In this document: positions 28,171 through 39,963 of the stretch, one piece after another
How the letters are laid out: each line of letters begins with the position of its first letter
Position numbering within the stretch: position 1 is the first letter of the stretch
NCBI GenBank assembly: GCA_036971615.1
Contig: JAYKKR010000002.1
Coordinates: 806,001 to 870,000 of the forward strand
Length of the DNA: 64,000 nt
Origin: Amyloporia xantha
Taxonomy: Eukaryota; Basidiomycota; Agaricomycetes; Polyporales; Adustoporiaceae
Direction: 5' to 3'
Position numbers and translations under genes: made by a program
The notes under the pieces: model-generated
Databases searched by the model: none
What the model saw: the letters and a program-made list of their open reading frames with translations, nothing else
Told to the model about the DNA's origin: nothing

Positions 28171-29319
28171 ATGAATCACGCATTGCAGCTCGCCGCCACA
28201 CGCGCTACTCTCTGTAAAAATCTGTCAATTGGTTCTGCTTTCAGACGCATAAACCTGTCTTTTGTTGCAACGCGTAGTATGTCGCAAGCACCACAGATTT
28301 TGTCCATTGAGGAGTTGCCGACAACAGATGCCAAGTGAGCATAAGCATCCTTCAGAAGCTTTCGTGAATATCGTTCGACCAGCGGTATCTTGTGCATTTC
28401 ATCAGATGGGTCACTCTCAAAAAGATTCATTGGAGTGACCCTGAGGGTAAAAAGGTAAGGAGGGCCAGCCGTATAAGTACCCAGAGTGTCTGAGATGTGT
28501 TTGCATTACAGAGGACATGGGAATGTGCAGAACGAAAAACAAGGGGCTCTTCCGGAATCGATGGTAAAATATCATTACCTTAAACCTTCTGATACTCATA
28601 GTCATCGTCAGCTGTTGCGATTCTGGCTATCCTTCGATCGGAAACTAATGCGTTCCAGCCTTCGACGGTCATCATCGAGCAGTTCCGCGCCCCAGTGGGC
28701 AAATTCGTTGTTGGTCAGTTTTAGCTCATTGGTTCTTATAATTCTTTGTTTAACCTGTACTCGTTACACTAGAACTCCCCGCTGGTACTGCGTTGAGTTC
28801 TGCGAGCGAATATTGAGATGTTTCTAACAACCGCCAGGTCTAATCGATGAGGGGGAAACGGCTGAGGAAGCTGCGATGCGTGAGCTCGAAGAAGAGACGG
28901 GCTTCAAAGCAAAGAAGGTCCTCGAATCGTCTCCGCTACAGGTCTGCGATCCAGGAATGACCACCGCGAACATGAAGCTTGTTGCAGTGGACGTTCCCTT
29001 CCCGGATAAGCTCGAGGAATCCGCTCAGAAATTGGACCCAGGCGAGTTCATTACCGCAAGGATTGTTGAGCTCCCAAAGCTTGCTGCAGAACTGCAAGGT
29101 GAACTATATCCATGTGCTAGGCGTTAATTGGTCTGCTGACTGATCGCACTGATTTGATTGTGTAGAGTACGAGAAAAAGGTTAGCCCTCCCTCATTATAA
29201 AAGACGTCACACTTCTTACACTTAATCTACTATCTCAGGGCTTCGTTGTAGATGCCAGGCTTTCCCACTTTGCTTCTGGGTACCAAATGGCAGAGTGGTT
29301 ACGGGAGATGAAACTCTGA
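28171..29319 (+). CDS. ADP-sugar pyrophosphatase, Nudix family
   Basis: Hydrolyses ADP-ribose and related nucleoside-diphosphate sugars to AMP and sugar phosphate (Ysa1/NUDT5 type). The conserved protein starts MSQAPQILSIEELPTTDAK at 28279. The frame stays open to ATG 28171 and encodes an Arg/Ala/Leu-rich, acid-free leader (MNHALQLAATRATLCKNLS onward), typical of a mitochondrial presequence. Exons joined by short introns give WVTLKKIHWSDPEGKK, TWECAERKTRG and VIIEQFRAPVGKFVV. The Nudix box follows: GLIDEGE, TAEEAAM, RELEEETGF, complete with all metal-binding glutamates. The end is AEWLREMKL, stop 29317-29319. A 12 bp exon (AACTCCCCGCTG, about 28800) encodes ELPA and links to the Nudix glycine. 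Confidence 0.92.
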
Positions 29320-29561
29320 GCGAAACCCCCAATGGACGTAGCGATTGGCGATTGGCCACAATCATAACGCACTGTATGATACCCACCATTTTCCTCGATG
29401 TCAAGTGTCTGAGATTATGACTGGGCTTCAGATGTCAGTGATGGCAGACAGCTTGGCCCGGAGGCGGATTTCGTACTGCTGCATTATCTTCTACTTTCCC
29501 ATGCATGGCTGTCCAACATATTGGCTGTCTCGTGCACGGTGTAATATACATAACTGAATGT

Positions 29562-31241
29562 TCACACAGTATCGATTGAAACATCGTCATCCTCTTGGTA
29601 ATTGAATGTCAAGTCTGCCTCCACTTCATCTGGGCCGAGATCGTTGTCCGGGATATGTGGTACCATCCCAAATGAATTTGATCTGGTGCCGGGGAAGATT
29701 TCCGATACGGATCCTTCCTCTAGGGCCTCCCGGACATGGAGTGCGAGGCGACAGAACACCATCGCTGTGAGTCTGAGCAGAATCCCCAGTAAGTCGGTTG
29801 TGCGTGCGATCGGTGGACCCTCCACGCTCGACCAGGAAGGGTGAGTGGGACTCACGTTGCGGTCCACATTGTTACCACCTCGATGAACTGCACGAGATAA
29901 GTGTCTTGTATCTGGTAAAAAATTCCCATCCTTCAACACACGCACCTGAGTAAGATGGCTAGTACCGATGCCGATCAAATTGATGATACAAAGCAAGCTG
30001 TACAAGTGATCAAGGGATAGCTGAGGTCTACAAACTTGCTTGACTAACCTGAAATACAGCGCCGCTGAGCCAGACAGCCATTCAGCATCACCGCCGACAT
30101 GCCCGTATAATACAGAGTACGCACTATCGCGCATAAGAATTTCGCTAAGCATCGTCCCCGTGTTCAACTCTGTAGTCTGGCGTTTGATCTGCCTGGTCTT
30201 CATTGAAGTGAGGATCAAGACACATCCGTTCGATATCAGCGAGAATGTTCTCGCGACACTCATTACTACGAGATATGACCAGCCTATAGTGGCACCAAAT
30301 ATTATCGAGTGTAGCGACGTGACACTCACGACTGAGGAACCGTGCACCACGCGTCCAGGTCTTTAGCAAGAGGTGCGTAACGGTGGAGATAACTTACTTC
30401 TCGTGGACGGAATCGCTTCCGATAATCTCCAATGTGCAGCCTTGTATGGTTGTGTTGAGCACAGGCTCAGATACGGTGAATATATACTGAAGATGTGAAA
30501 CGCATTAGTATGCACTGACAGCCTGGGTGAGCGAGAACATACAATAAAGATAACAGGATTGATCAAGCCTGCAGTTAGAGTCACACCATATAGCCATCTA
30601 TTCTGAGCAAAGATCTTATAGACACGTAATGAGGCGGAAGCTACGGTTCGATACTGTTAAAACACGGAGCGAGAAAAATGGAGTCGTCAACAAACCTGCA
30701 GCACTGGTCAGAATGATGATATCGAAGGCCAATTCAAATCGAAGAAGTACGCTACAGCTGGAGAAAGGTGTGTTAGTTGATATTTTCCATTATGATGCTG
30801 CATGCCCTGGAATAATGACCTCTGTGTTTCGTCATTAATCAAGTGGACTACATCCTGAAATCACAGCTACTTGCCTGGATAGTTTGCCAGCTAGGAAATG
30901 AGCCCCTGGTCAAAATGGCCAGCACTATGTTGAGTAGAGCGGAATAACGGAGAGCATAGAATAGCACTGTGCGGAAAGTGAAATCGGACTTCCAGATGTA
31001 CAAAATCTCTCGATCGAGAGTCAAACAGAAGTCGTAGGCGTAGAGAGCTGATAGCCGCTGTTAGCTCTCATTGTCATAAGGGTGACCCGAATATAGTGAA
31101 CCTGTGATGACAAAGAGAAGGTCGTTTTGAATGAAGCTGTAACGACGACGGTTGAACTATGCAGGTACAGAGGTAGGAAAGTTGGAAAGAGACAAGTACT
31201 CACCACCGCAGGAATTCGTTCCCAGCTGGCGTCAAGGGCAT
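29562..31241 (-). CDS. DUF6533-type membrane protein, copy 1
   Basis: Basidiomycete-specific multi-pass membrane protein of unknown function. It starts MPLTPAGNEFLRW at 31241, then RYSFIQNDLLFVIT, ALYAYDFCLTLDREILYIW (the diagnostic DUF6533 segment), FYALRYSALLNIVLAILTRG and PSWQTIQ. Later exons are hydrophobic: ELAFDIIILTSAA, YSYLVVMSVARTF-like segments and LSEILMRDSAYSVLYGHVGG. The last exon has LRLTAMVFCRLALHVREAL and an acidic cytoplasmic tail ending DDDVSIDTV, stop 29562-29564. The exon after PSWQTIQ follows a GC-AG intron and a probable 2-nt micro-exon at 30820-30821. It lies directly downstream of SDA1 on the same strand. This pair is the apparent source of the duplicated blocks at 51-59 kb. 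Confidence 0.8.
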
Positions 31242-32036
31242 AATGAATAGTTGTATTAAGGTAGACTTCAGTGAATGATTACCAAAGATACTACGTCCTC
31301 AGATTATAGGTAATTTTAAACGTGAACTGTTGGCATACTAAACACTCACGGGATATTGAAATACTCTTAAACTTGAGTGCCGTGGTGAAGTGTTCCTGCA
31401 GCCCGAGGCATGAGCGTGCGAACGAGAAGCTGGCTCAGCCGGGAGGCGATAGCAGCACTTCCGTCAGACCGAGACGAGATAAACCTGGCATGAGATATAG
31501 AAATCAACATGAGAGGCCGAACTTACAATTAGTAATGGCTGTCTAGATGGCCGTCCTCAGAATGGCTGTGAGTGAGGCTGAACTGTCTAAGTGCTGAAAG
31601 CGCGAGCCTTACCTTACGCGCGCTGTGGGCAAGACGTCAACTTGACAGATCTTGACATTCACCATCATGATAATCACTGCGCCCTGATTCTTTATGGTCA
31701 GTCCTTAGTGGCCTGGAGTGCGAAGGCAATGTCGCCGAGGTCAGCCTTGACATCATGTGAAAGGGCAGTGTAGAGTCATAAGGTCCGATTGACATCTGAA
31801 TGGTGTACATAATAGAGGAAGCGCACTGGAATACCACCGCATGTAGCACCGTCAGCACTGATTAGTATTCGACTTTGCTGCGGCAGTCTACTTATATACA
31901 TTCTCTTCGATTTACAAGAGAAACTTAGAGTGATTGGGGTTCGGGCATGCGGAGCATCGCCATCTCTGCACAAGTGGAAAAACATTACGAGTCAACCAGA
32001 TTCCATGATCATTATTTAATGACAAACACATGATAC
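31242..32036. other. Intergenic between SDA1 and DUF6533 copy 1
   Basis: About 800 bp. If the frameshifted end of SDA1 is real, its coding region extends left to 31912. The rest shows only short random ORFs. I could not align it convincingly to the corresponding spacers at 52.3-53.5 and 56.3-57.5 kb. Confidence 0.4.
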
Positions 32037-34699
32037 TTAATGGTAGGCTTTCTTCGCCCGCTCTATGTGCGCCCTCAGCTTCTGCTGTTTTCTCGCGGAG
32101 AGACGCCTTCTTCTTGCCTCTGACCGCGCCACTCGCTATAATCATCATGATAGGCTTGTTCCTCGCCTTCTCCCTGTTGGTAGAACTGCTCGGTGCAGCT
32201 TTGTTTTTCTTGCCCTTGAGAGATCCAAACTTCTCCCGGCCCTCTCGTCCTTTCTCGATCGAGGCTATGCGCTCCGCATAATCGGCTTTCGCCTTCTTGC
32301 GGGGACCCAGGATATCATTCTCGGAAATGAAAGTGTCTTCCGGGTTCCCTGACTGGGCAAGGGCTTTTCTGTTGGCTTCCAGAGCCGCGAGTTTACGCTT
32401 AGTGGCTGATCCACCGCCGCGTTCCACGGCCTGTGACGCAGCCTGTATGCGGAGATCGTTCATTAACGCAAAGTCTGCTGGCGTGAGGATCTGTGGACGG
32501 GATGGTCAGAAACAGTGTGGGAAAACGATCCTCTCAAATTTACCTTCGTCGTTGCCAGCGACGAGATTCTCGTAATCGGTTCTTCGCCAGGTGTTGATGC
32601 TTCCGCATCGGCCTTGTCCCGTCCCTTGCCTTTGTTCTTGCTTTTTTCACCTTCATCGTCACTGTCACTGATATCCAGATCGTCATCCCCATCCGAATGC
32701 ACATCAATCCAGCCTCCAGATTCCGAGGAATCCTCCGAGGAGTCCGACTCAACGTCCCAGCCTTCCCAACCGGCTTCGTCGTCTTTGTCGTTTTCTTCTC
32801 CGGAGGCAATCCCGTCCTCTTCGCGCAACGCCTTCAAGTGATCTTCCAAGAGCTGGGATTTGATTAGTCCTCGAAAGATCTATATTCGTGATTGTGCCAA
32901 TTGCAATGCTTACCACAAGTCCCTCAATATCAACTGCTGCATCTGTACTGTGACCGAAGGGCAGGGGCTGATGTCCGCTAGCAATACCCATGCTCGCCTC
33001 CTTGCCCCGTTGTCGCCGCTTAAGCATGCCTGGGTTGACCTCACGGAAGAGTTGCAATAATCCTCTCGCAGCGGCGGTGACAGCCTTGTCCCTGCTCTTC
33101 CTGTACTCTACCAAGTCTCCAAGTAGATCTTCTTCCATAGCCCACGGCTGTCGCCTACAGACCTCGCGAACCGCGTTCAAACCTGCGGCGATGACCTCGC
33201 TACCTACACCTGGGTGCACGAACTCCTGCGCGAGCTTACGCACTACAGGCGTCAGCGCATCAGGTGGTGTGAGATCATGGACTGACTGCGCGAGGGCGAC
33301 GAGGATCGCCGGGATGCGCAGCTGGTGATATGTGAGATACTTCACGATGTACGTATAGAAACCGAGGACGCAAAGCTTATGCGAGCCCATGACGCGGGAG
33401 GTGAGCTGCATAAGGAGAATCTTATGGTCGAGCGAATAGCGCTTATCATAGTGATTGAGATTGTCGTATAGTTTTTCGCCGAATGTTTGTGGGTCATTGA
33501 GGAGCTGGATGGCGGGAAAATTTGGGATCGAGGATTCTGCCTTCTTTTTTTGTTTCTACGATGCGTTCGCCCTATGTTGAGCTTATTACCATATCAAGGA
33601 TGGTAGAGACTCACTGATTTGATGGACTTGATCGTCTTCCGCATTTTCTTATCTCCACTTCTGGTCTTTTTGTTGATTTCTCTGCGGTGTTGCAATCCCT
33701 TGACATCCGGCTCCTGGTTATGCAGTCAGCGCCTGAATGGCAATAACATTGAAGGAGCACACACGTCTTCTTCCTCGTCGTCGCTGTCGTCCTTCTCCTC
33801 ATCACTTCCTAGGAAAAAGTGCAGGGACGCACTCTGTACTTTGACAACAGGATGGAAACAGCCCAGAGCGACGATCGAAACAGTCTTCACATCATTCCTG
33901 ACGGAAACCTAAGCATGTTGACATCCCAACACAGTGCGAACAACTCACCAGATACCTTTCCTCCAGAGCTCCTTCGTTAGGACTATCGCCCACATGGCCT
34001 CTCCGCCATTCTGCGCTGCGCCTGGGGCTGCCGGACCGGACCCCGCTCTTAGCTTTCCCTTGTCCCCAACTACCTCAGCGTCCATCCCACGTTCGACCAT
34101 GCCGAACAGCATAGCCTGCACTGCTCTGTTGAGCTTGTGATTCTTGGTGCGGAGATTAGCGGTGCGGATGTCAGACAGGATGGTTCGCCGGATGAAAGCA
34201 CGGAGTGAAGAGGACGTAGTGCGGGGAAGTAGTGGGAAGAGTGTTTTCAGGAGTCTGCTCGGGGTATGAGGAACGAACCAGGAGCGAGATGGTAGATACG
34301 CACACAATCGACGTGATAACATCCTTGTTCCTCAGCATGACCAAGTTTTGCACAAGGGATTTGCGTGTATCTGGGGAGAGTGTCCCATAGTTCTCGAGGA
34401 GCATTGTGGACAGATGCGAAGGGAACTCCGCAGTCTCCTTGGGGTAGCATTGTGCGACCTGCATGCCTACAGTTAGTGATAAGAACTGATAGAGAGGTCT
34501 GCATGATTACCTGCGCAATAAAAGCAACCAGTTCCCTGAAATGTTGAGCCTGCTCGTCCGGATTGATCTGGAAAATCTGGCGGATACTGTTGTAGTGGTT
34601 CCATTGCTGCAGGAACTCCTCTTTGTAAGCAGCAGGGTCGCGCTTTATGAGATTCTGCAGCTGTGGCAGATTAGACGTAAGGAGAACACCTCTACCCAT
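32037..34699 (-). CDS. SDA1: SDA1-like ribosome-biogenesis / actin-cytoskeleton protein
   Basis: Essential nuclear factor for 60S pre-ribosome export and G1 progression in yeast. It starts [20 protein letters not shown] at 34699, the conserved opening, followed by [19 protein letters not shown]. Helical-repeat exons include [50 protein letters not shown] and [20 protein letters not shown]. An acidic block ([19 protein letters not shown]) leads to the conserved end: [49 protein letters not shown]. The family-typical final segment ([18 protein letters not shown], stop 32037-32039) is readable only after skipping one base in an A4 run (TTTT at 32088-32091 on the plus strand). As sequenced, the frame continues instead to a stop at 31912. 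The DUF6533 copy 1 lies downstream. Confidence 0.92.
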
Positions 34700-35199
34700 G
34701 GCTTCAAGTGATAAGATGGCACAGGGAGTCGAAAATGCTTCCGGGACTGCAGTAAAAAGTAATTTTCCTCGACGCAGTTGCCAAAACCGGTCAGGAACGA
34801 AGCTTTTGGACAACAAAGACAAGCAATGGACGCCTATTTTCAGCCACAGGACGATCGCTAGAATTGAGATCAAATTTGGTTTGAGGGTAACCCGTGTCGT
34901 GTCCTTCTCTGAATCATGCAGTCTGGCTCATAACACTTTATAATGCAAGAGGGTTGATAATTGACATTGTACATGCTATAAGGCATAAACTCGCTGCAAT
35001 GTCGGGTCACTCAAACGTATTTATTTCATATCGATCGCCACAAAAAGCAATTGGGGTTTCAGAACGATGAGAGCGGGGTATTTACAACTACAAAGTCCTT
35101 GCACAGAGCCCATAATGGTACCATTATAGATGTATCAGCGGAGAATCCATGGAGACGCGCAAGGAAAAGGTAACCTGGGGAATCGTATAACGGTATACT
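34700..35199. other. Intergenic: SDA1 promoter
   Basis: 500 bp upstream of SDA1 and downstream of the disordered protein gene on the same strand. Open-frame continuation above the SDA1 ATG (to 34873) is not conserved-looking. No element is recognised. Confidence 0.5.
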
Positions 35200-36110
35200 T
35201 CATGATGCTGCTGCCTCCGCGGCTGCAGGAGCCGGAGCGGGCTCTTCAGTCACTTTTTCGCTCTTCTCCGGTGCTGATGTTGGTTGAGCTCTTCCTCGCC
35301 CTCGTCCCCCGCCTGCACCTCGCGTCGCGCCACGAATGCCGATCGATGCCCGAGGCGGCTTGTTAGCATCGTCGCCGTCCTCGGGTTTCTTGACTGGCTT
35401 CCACTCCCGAGTCGGCTTCCCGGAATCCCATTCCCGAGTTTGCGTCTGAATTGAAAATGTTTGAGATCATAGTCGACGCACGAAATGAGCGCACGTTCGC
35501 ACCTTCTCCATCTTACGGCGAGCATTCTGCTCGCGAGTACGGTCAATGATTTCCTGCACCTTCCTCGTCTTCGCCTGCTTCATCCGCTCGGCCTCTTGTG
35601 TCTTCTTGAATGCATCTTCATCTGCTTTGACATCCTGCGCGATGATGAGCCAGAACACGCAAAACGAGACAGCTGAAGCCGACATACCAATCGTCTCTGC
35701 TTAATCTTCTCGTTCTGCTCCCGGATACGTGCCATGCGCTCAGTTAGTTCCTCTTCGCTTGGCTTGTCCTGGGCACAACATTGACCTTACTCTCATTGGT
35801 CGTATAATGTTGTAACACATACGCGTTGTGCACCCCCAGTCTTGACGCGCTCGGGGTTAACATAAGGTTTTTTCTTCTCCTTTGCCTCAGGCCGCTTGCC
35901 CTCTGAGGTCGGTGATCTGGCCTCATCGTCAGCGGGAGCCTCGTCAGTTCCTTCTGTGGCCTGGGAGGTGTCTGCTTCGTCCGCCGGAGGAGTACTGGTT
36001 TCTTCCTGCGCTGCTTTAGGCGAGCCAGATGGCTCCGGGCCGTCCTTGATGTGGAGAGCGTCGAGATCGAGGCCGAGAGAATTTGGCGCAGAGTCTGTTG
36101 AACTGTCCAT
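35200..36110 (-). CDS. Conserved-looking disordered, RG-rich protein (function unknown)
   Basis: I do not recognise this protein. It starts MDSSTDSAPNSLGLDLDALH at 36110, then a long Glu/Ala/Pro/Thr-rich acidic stretch and a basic YVNPERVKTGGAQR. Next comes a highly charged, probably helical middle (RLDVKADEDAFKKTQEAERM, KVQEIIDRTREQNARRKM), and finally RASIGIRGATRGAGGGRGRG with an Ala/Pro/Glu tail ending AEAAAS. The RG/GRGRG tract is typical of RNA-binding or ribosome-associated proteins, but that is inference. Four exons with short introns keep one consistent frame, which supports a real gene. It is divergent from PGK1, with 247 bp between starts, so the two may share regulatory DNA. Confidence 0.75.
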
Positions 36111-36290
36111 GACGAATGGAGATTAGGAACTAGAGAGCAACCAGAAACTTGGGGGCGCTGGGAGAGAGCGAGCGAGTCGCGACGCGCCTGAGCCGAGAAC
36201 TCAGTCTCGGGTTCGGTGGAAGATGCCGGCGTGATCTCATCCGTACGCATTCGGCGTCTCTGAAATATCTGGCGCGATTCTCATCGATCG

Positions 36291-36297
36291 TATATAA
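36291..36297 (+). promoter_or_regulatory. TATA box of PGK1
   Basis: TATATAA lies 61 bp upstream of the PGK1 ATG, followed by a pyrimidine-rich leader (CCCAGTCCCCTCTCGCC) as usual for highly expressed fungal glycolytic genes. Confidence 0.75.
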
Positions 36298-36357
36298 CCC
36301 CGGTCTCGCAATTTCAGCCCGCACTGCAGTCCCAGTCCCCTCTCGCCATCGCCCACC

Positions 36358-37993
36358 ATGTCCCTCTCAAACAAACTCTCCATCACAGACCTCGACCTCA
36401 AGGGCAAGCGCGTCCTCATCCGCGTCGACTTCAATGTCCCCATGCAGGATGGCAAGGTCACTAATCCCGCCGTAAGTCCACTTTGACCTCTCTGCGGTCT
36501 CGTTCGGAGCAATCTAACGCACTCTGCGCAGCGTATCGTTGCAGCCCTGCCCACTATCAAGTATGCCTTGGACAACGGTACATCGAAATGACGTCTTTCA
36601 CGGCTGTCCCTGCTCACTCGCGGCCCAGGTGCCTCCAAGGTCATCCTCATGTCCCACCTCGGCCGTCCAGACGGAAAGGTCGTCGCCAAATACTCCCTCG
36701 AACCTGTCTCACAAGAGGTCGAAAAGCAACTTGGCAAGCCCGTCATCTTCGTGCACGATAGCGTCGGCCCCGACGTCGAGAAGGTCGTGAACGAGTCTGC
36801 ACCGGGCTCTGTTATCCTCCTCGAGAACCTGCGATTCCACATTGAGGAGGAAGGCTCCGCAAAGGACAAGGAGGGCAAGAAGATCAAGGCGGAGCCTGCG
36901 AAGGTTACCGCATTCCGGGAGGGTCTCACGAAGCTCGGCGACGTGTATGTGAACGACGCGTTCGGCACAGCTCACCGTGCCCACTCGAGTATGGTCGGCG
37001 TTAAGCTCTCTCAGCGAGCCGCTGGCTTCCTGATGAAGAAGGAGCTCGACTACTTCGCAAAGGCCCTCGAGAACCCCGAGCGCCCCTTCCTCGCCATCCT
37101 CGGTGGGGCTAAAGTATCCGACAAGATCCAGCTGATCGAGAATATGCTGGACAAGGTACATGATCGTTCAAATACGAGAAGGCTACATACCAATTCTGCT
37201 TGACCTTGCTAGGTAGATTCACTGATCATCGGCGGTGGAATGGCCTTCACCTTCAAGAAGACCCTCGACAATATTCCTGTGAGTCATTTAAAATCAAGTA
37301 CACCCGGCCCCTCAGAAATTGATGCCTGTGAAAAGATTGGCAACTCCCTCTTTGATGCGGCTGGTTCAGAAAAGGTTGCATCTCTAATTGCGAAGGCTAA
37401 GCAAAGGAATATCAAGGTTGTCTTCCCGGTAGACTTCATCACTGCTGACAAGTTCGACAAGGATGCAAAGGTAAGGTTCCGTTGGTAAATTCCGGCGACA
37501 ATGGCGCTGATCGAAATCTAAGACCGGTATTGCGGATGACGTTGATGGTATCCCCGATGGCTGGATGGGTCTAGACGCGGGCCCGAAGAGTCGCGCGCTC
37601 TTCAAGACCACCGTGTTGGAGGCCAAGACCATCCTCTGGAACGGGTGAGTGGTTGTATGTCTGCTTGTCATCGTATTTCGCTTATACTTTGTCGTGTAGC
37701 CCCCCGGGTGTCTTCGAATTCCCCGCATTCGCCGAGGGCTCGAAGGCACTGCTCGATGCCACGGTTGAGGCAGCGCAGAAGGGCACTACCGTCATCGTCG
37801 GTGGAGGCGACACTGCGACAGTCGTTGCTAATTACGGTGCCGAAGACAAGCTGAGCCACGTCAGCACGGGTGGTGGTGCCAGTCTCGAGCTCCTTGAGGG
37901 CAAGGTCAGAAATCATTTCTACTTTCTCATGACGGTGATCCTGATCATACTTGTTAGACTCTCCCTGGTGTTGCCGAGCTGAGCGAGAAGTAA
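36358..37993 (+). CDS. PGK1: Phosphoglycerate kinase
   Basis: Glycolytic enzyme converting 1,3-bisphosphoglycerate and ADP to 3-phosphoglycerate and ATP, cytosolic. It starts [20 protein letters not shown] with the signature [12 protein letters not shown]. Substrate-site segments are [34 protein letters not shown] and GGAKVSDKI. The nucleotide domain has [56 protein letters not shown] and [16 protein letters not shown]. It ends [11 protein letters not shown], stop 37991-37993. Seven or so short introns, including one splitting NG|PPGVFE at 37646-37699. The length of about 415 residues equals the family norm. Nothing is missing. Confidence 0.97.
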
Positions 37994-39963
37994 AGTCATT
38001 CTGACGACACGACACGACGTCCGGCGTGCTGATTTGTTCGACTATTAGAAGGAAAGAAACCAAAATGAGGTTGTAAGTGTTCGAGAAGCAGACATACAAG
38101 TAGATTACCGTGTTGTAGTATTCTAGTTTGACGCTTTCGTTTGCGCAATTCGACTATAGTCGTGCTGCCCTGTTGAATCCTGCAGCGATACCTGCAGTTG
38201 TGACTGTGAAGTTCTATTTCCTTCAGATGCTGAATTCGAATCAGTTTGAATCCCAAATGACCTGTCATTTGGTTATCAATTTGCAGACGGTGTATGATGC
38301 TTACCAATCAGCTCCACTCCACTGCATCCGAAACGTTTACCCGGTCATGTGCCCGCTCGTGATTGGCTACGCCACTGCACGCCGCCTTCTTATTGGCTGG
38401 ACGCTCTTCATGGAGGGCTACACGTGATCCGCTCGCTGTCTACGTGACTTCGCCACGTGACAGACTCGCGTCGAGGATTAATCCTTGAGGGTGTCGCCGT
38501 CCTATGGGACGGGTAGACTACTATTCGCTAGATGTGCTGAGCGCTGCTCCCTCGGCCCTTTCTCTCGGCTCGCTGCTCGTTGATTTTTATGGGACTTGCG
38601 TTGCATGTAATATTGGGCGCTGCATTCACATTCAGCCTCCGATCTCCATCAGAATGTGTTTCGGACTGCAAAGGACATGACCAGGCTGACGTTGGAGAGG
38701 GAACATAAAGTGTTCGCGACCGCTTTGTGTTGTCAATCATAACTATATGCAGTGATGGCCAGTACTCAGCACTCTAACACCCTGCCGTGAGTGATAACCC
38801 TTTCTGGACGTCACACGTACTGAGTCTGCGTGCAGCCACTTCCCTATAAACCCCATCGCTTTGGAGGGACTCCCCAACAAGTGTGGTCTCATCCGGTACA
38901 TCGCTTTTTTTACTACTGGCATGCCTGTTCACTCGCGCCTGCATTACAGACGGATAACATCTGCTCTCCACTCCGCCAATGCCACGGACTTAATTTACAG
39001 TATCGGCCTGTTGCCGGTGTACGCCTGCTGGGACATTGCCTCTGTAGGTGCCAACGATATCACTTGTATGCTCGCTGTTCAAGGCCACCCCGTCGAAGTC
39101 CGTCTTGTGGGTTGTCTAACCATGTACACTGTACAGAATCCACGGAGAGCGCCCGGCTGCTCATGTTGTCCTTTTCTGAGACATGGACACAACCCAAGTA
39201 TGTCATCTCCTCGCCATGGACTCCGACCAACTGGCGTCTTTGCCAGCTATCACATTTTCTATTACTATGTTTGCCGATGTGTGTGCATCTCTGTCTCATT
39301 TGATGTCTGACCTGACTGCCGGTTCATAGATGTCCGAGTTTACCAGCACTGCGTGTCACCTACCACGATCTCAGGCCTGTGCTGGTGTGCGGCTTCGATG
39401 GTACGACTATGGTAACTGGTACGCAGCTCCGCGCTATCAGTGCATCCCTCGCGGCGCGCATGACTGCAACTCGACTGCGGCGTCACAGGCACCGGGAGTG
39501 AATCGAGGAGGGGAGGGAGTAGAAGACAGCGCGGGCGGCGACGGACTGCATATCGCATGCGTGCATAGATAGTCAGGCTGTCAATACATCACGGAATTGG
39601 ACTTTGTATGTGCGGGAATCGATATGAATCGGCGAGACGGTAGAGCCGACGCGACCTTGTCCGAGACCTCACTTGAGACCAAACACAATTGTGGCTTGGG
39701 GTCATTTGGGCTCGGGCGGGCGGAGCAGCGCCATCTCAAACCAAGTGAGTTCGAATCCGCGATGCGATGACGCACCTTCGCTGAGTAGAGCCATCACGTG
39801 GATCCATCCCGCGATCTGTCTTCGAGTCTCACGAAAAAGTCGACGTCGGCGTGCGAAGTGACTTTTGCTGACTGGAGCAGTCACAGACCTGCAAAAGCTT
39901 AAGCCTGCACTCATAGTCTTGTACAGCGGAGGGTAGCACATACTTCTTCACCAATTTTGAACG
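37994..39963. other. Long intergenic region PGK1-demethylase
   Basis: Almost 2 kb. 38355-38475 is rich in promoter-like signals: inverted CCAAT boxes (ATTGG at 38363 and 38392), CACGTG E-boxes at 38421 and 38454, and GACTCGCGTCGA at 38463. A plus-strand open frame at 38861-39310 (149 codons) could be a fragment of a small spliced gene, but no family is recognisable and codon quality looks poor. Nothing else is supportable. Confidence 0.35.

Noticed and set aside
36237..36968. 243-codon minus-strand ORF across PGK1
   Set aside because: It lies opposite confirmed PGK1 exons and is explained by their codon bias.
38861..39310. 149-codon plus-strand frame between PGK1 and the demethylase
   Set aside because: No family similarity, an alternative frame of equal length overlaps it, and no consistent exon structure could be built.
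39735..39775. GAGTTCGAATCCGC, similar to a tRNA B box
   Set aside because: The flanking bases do not pair into a T-stem, and no acceptor stem or A box lies at the right distance.
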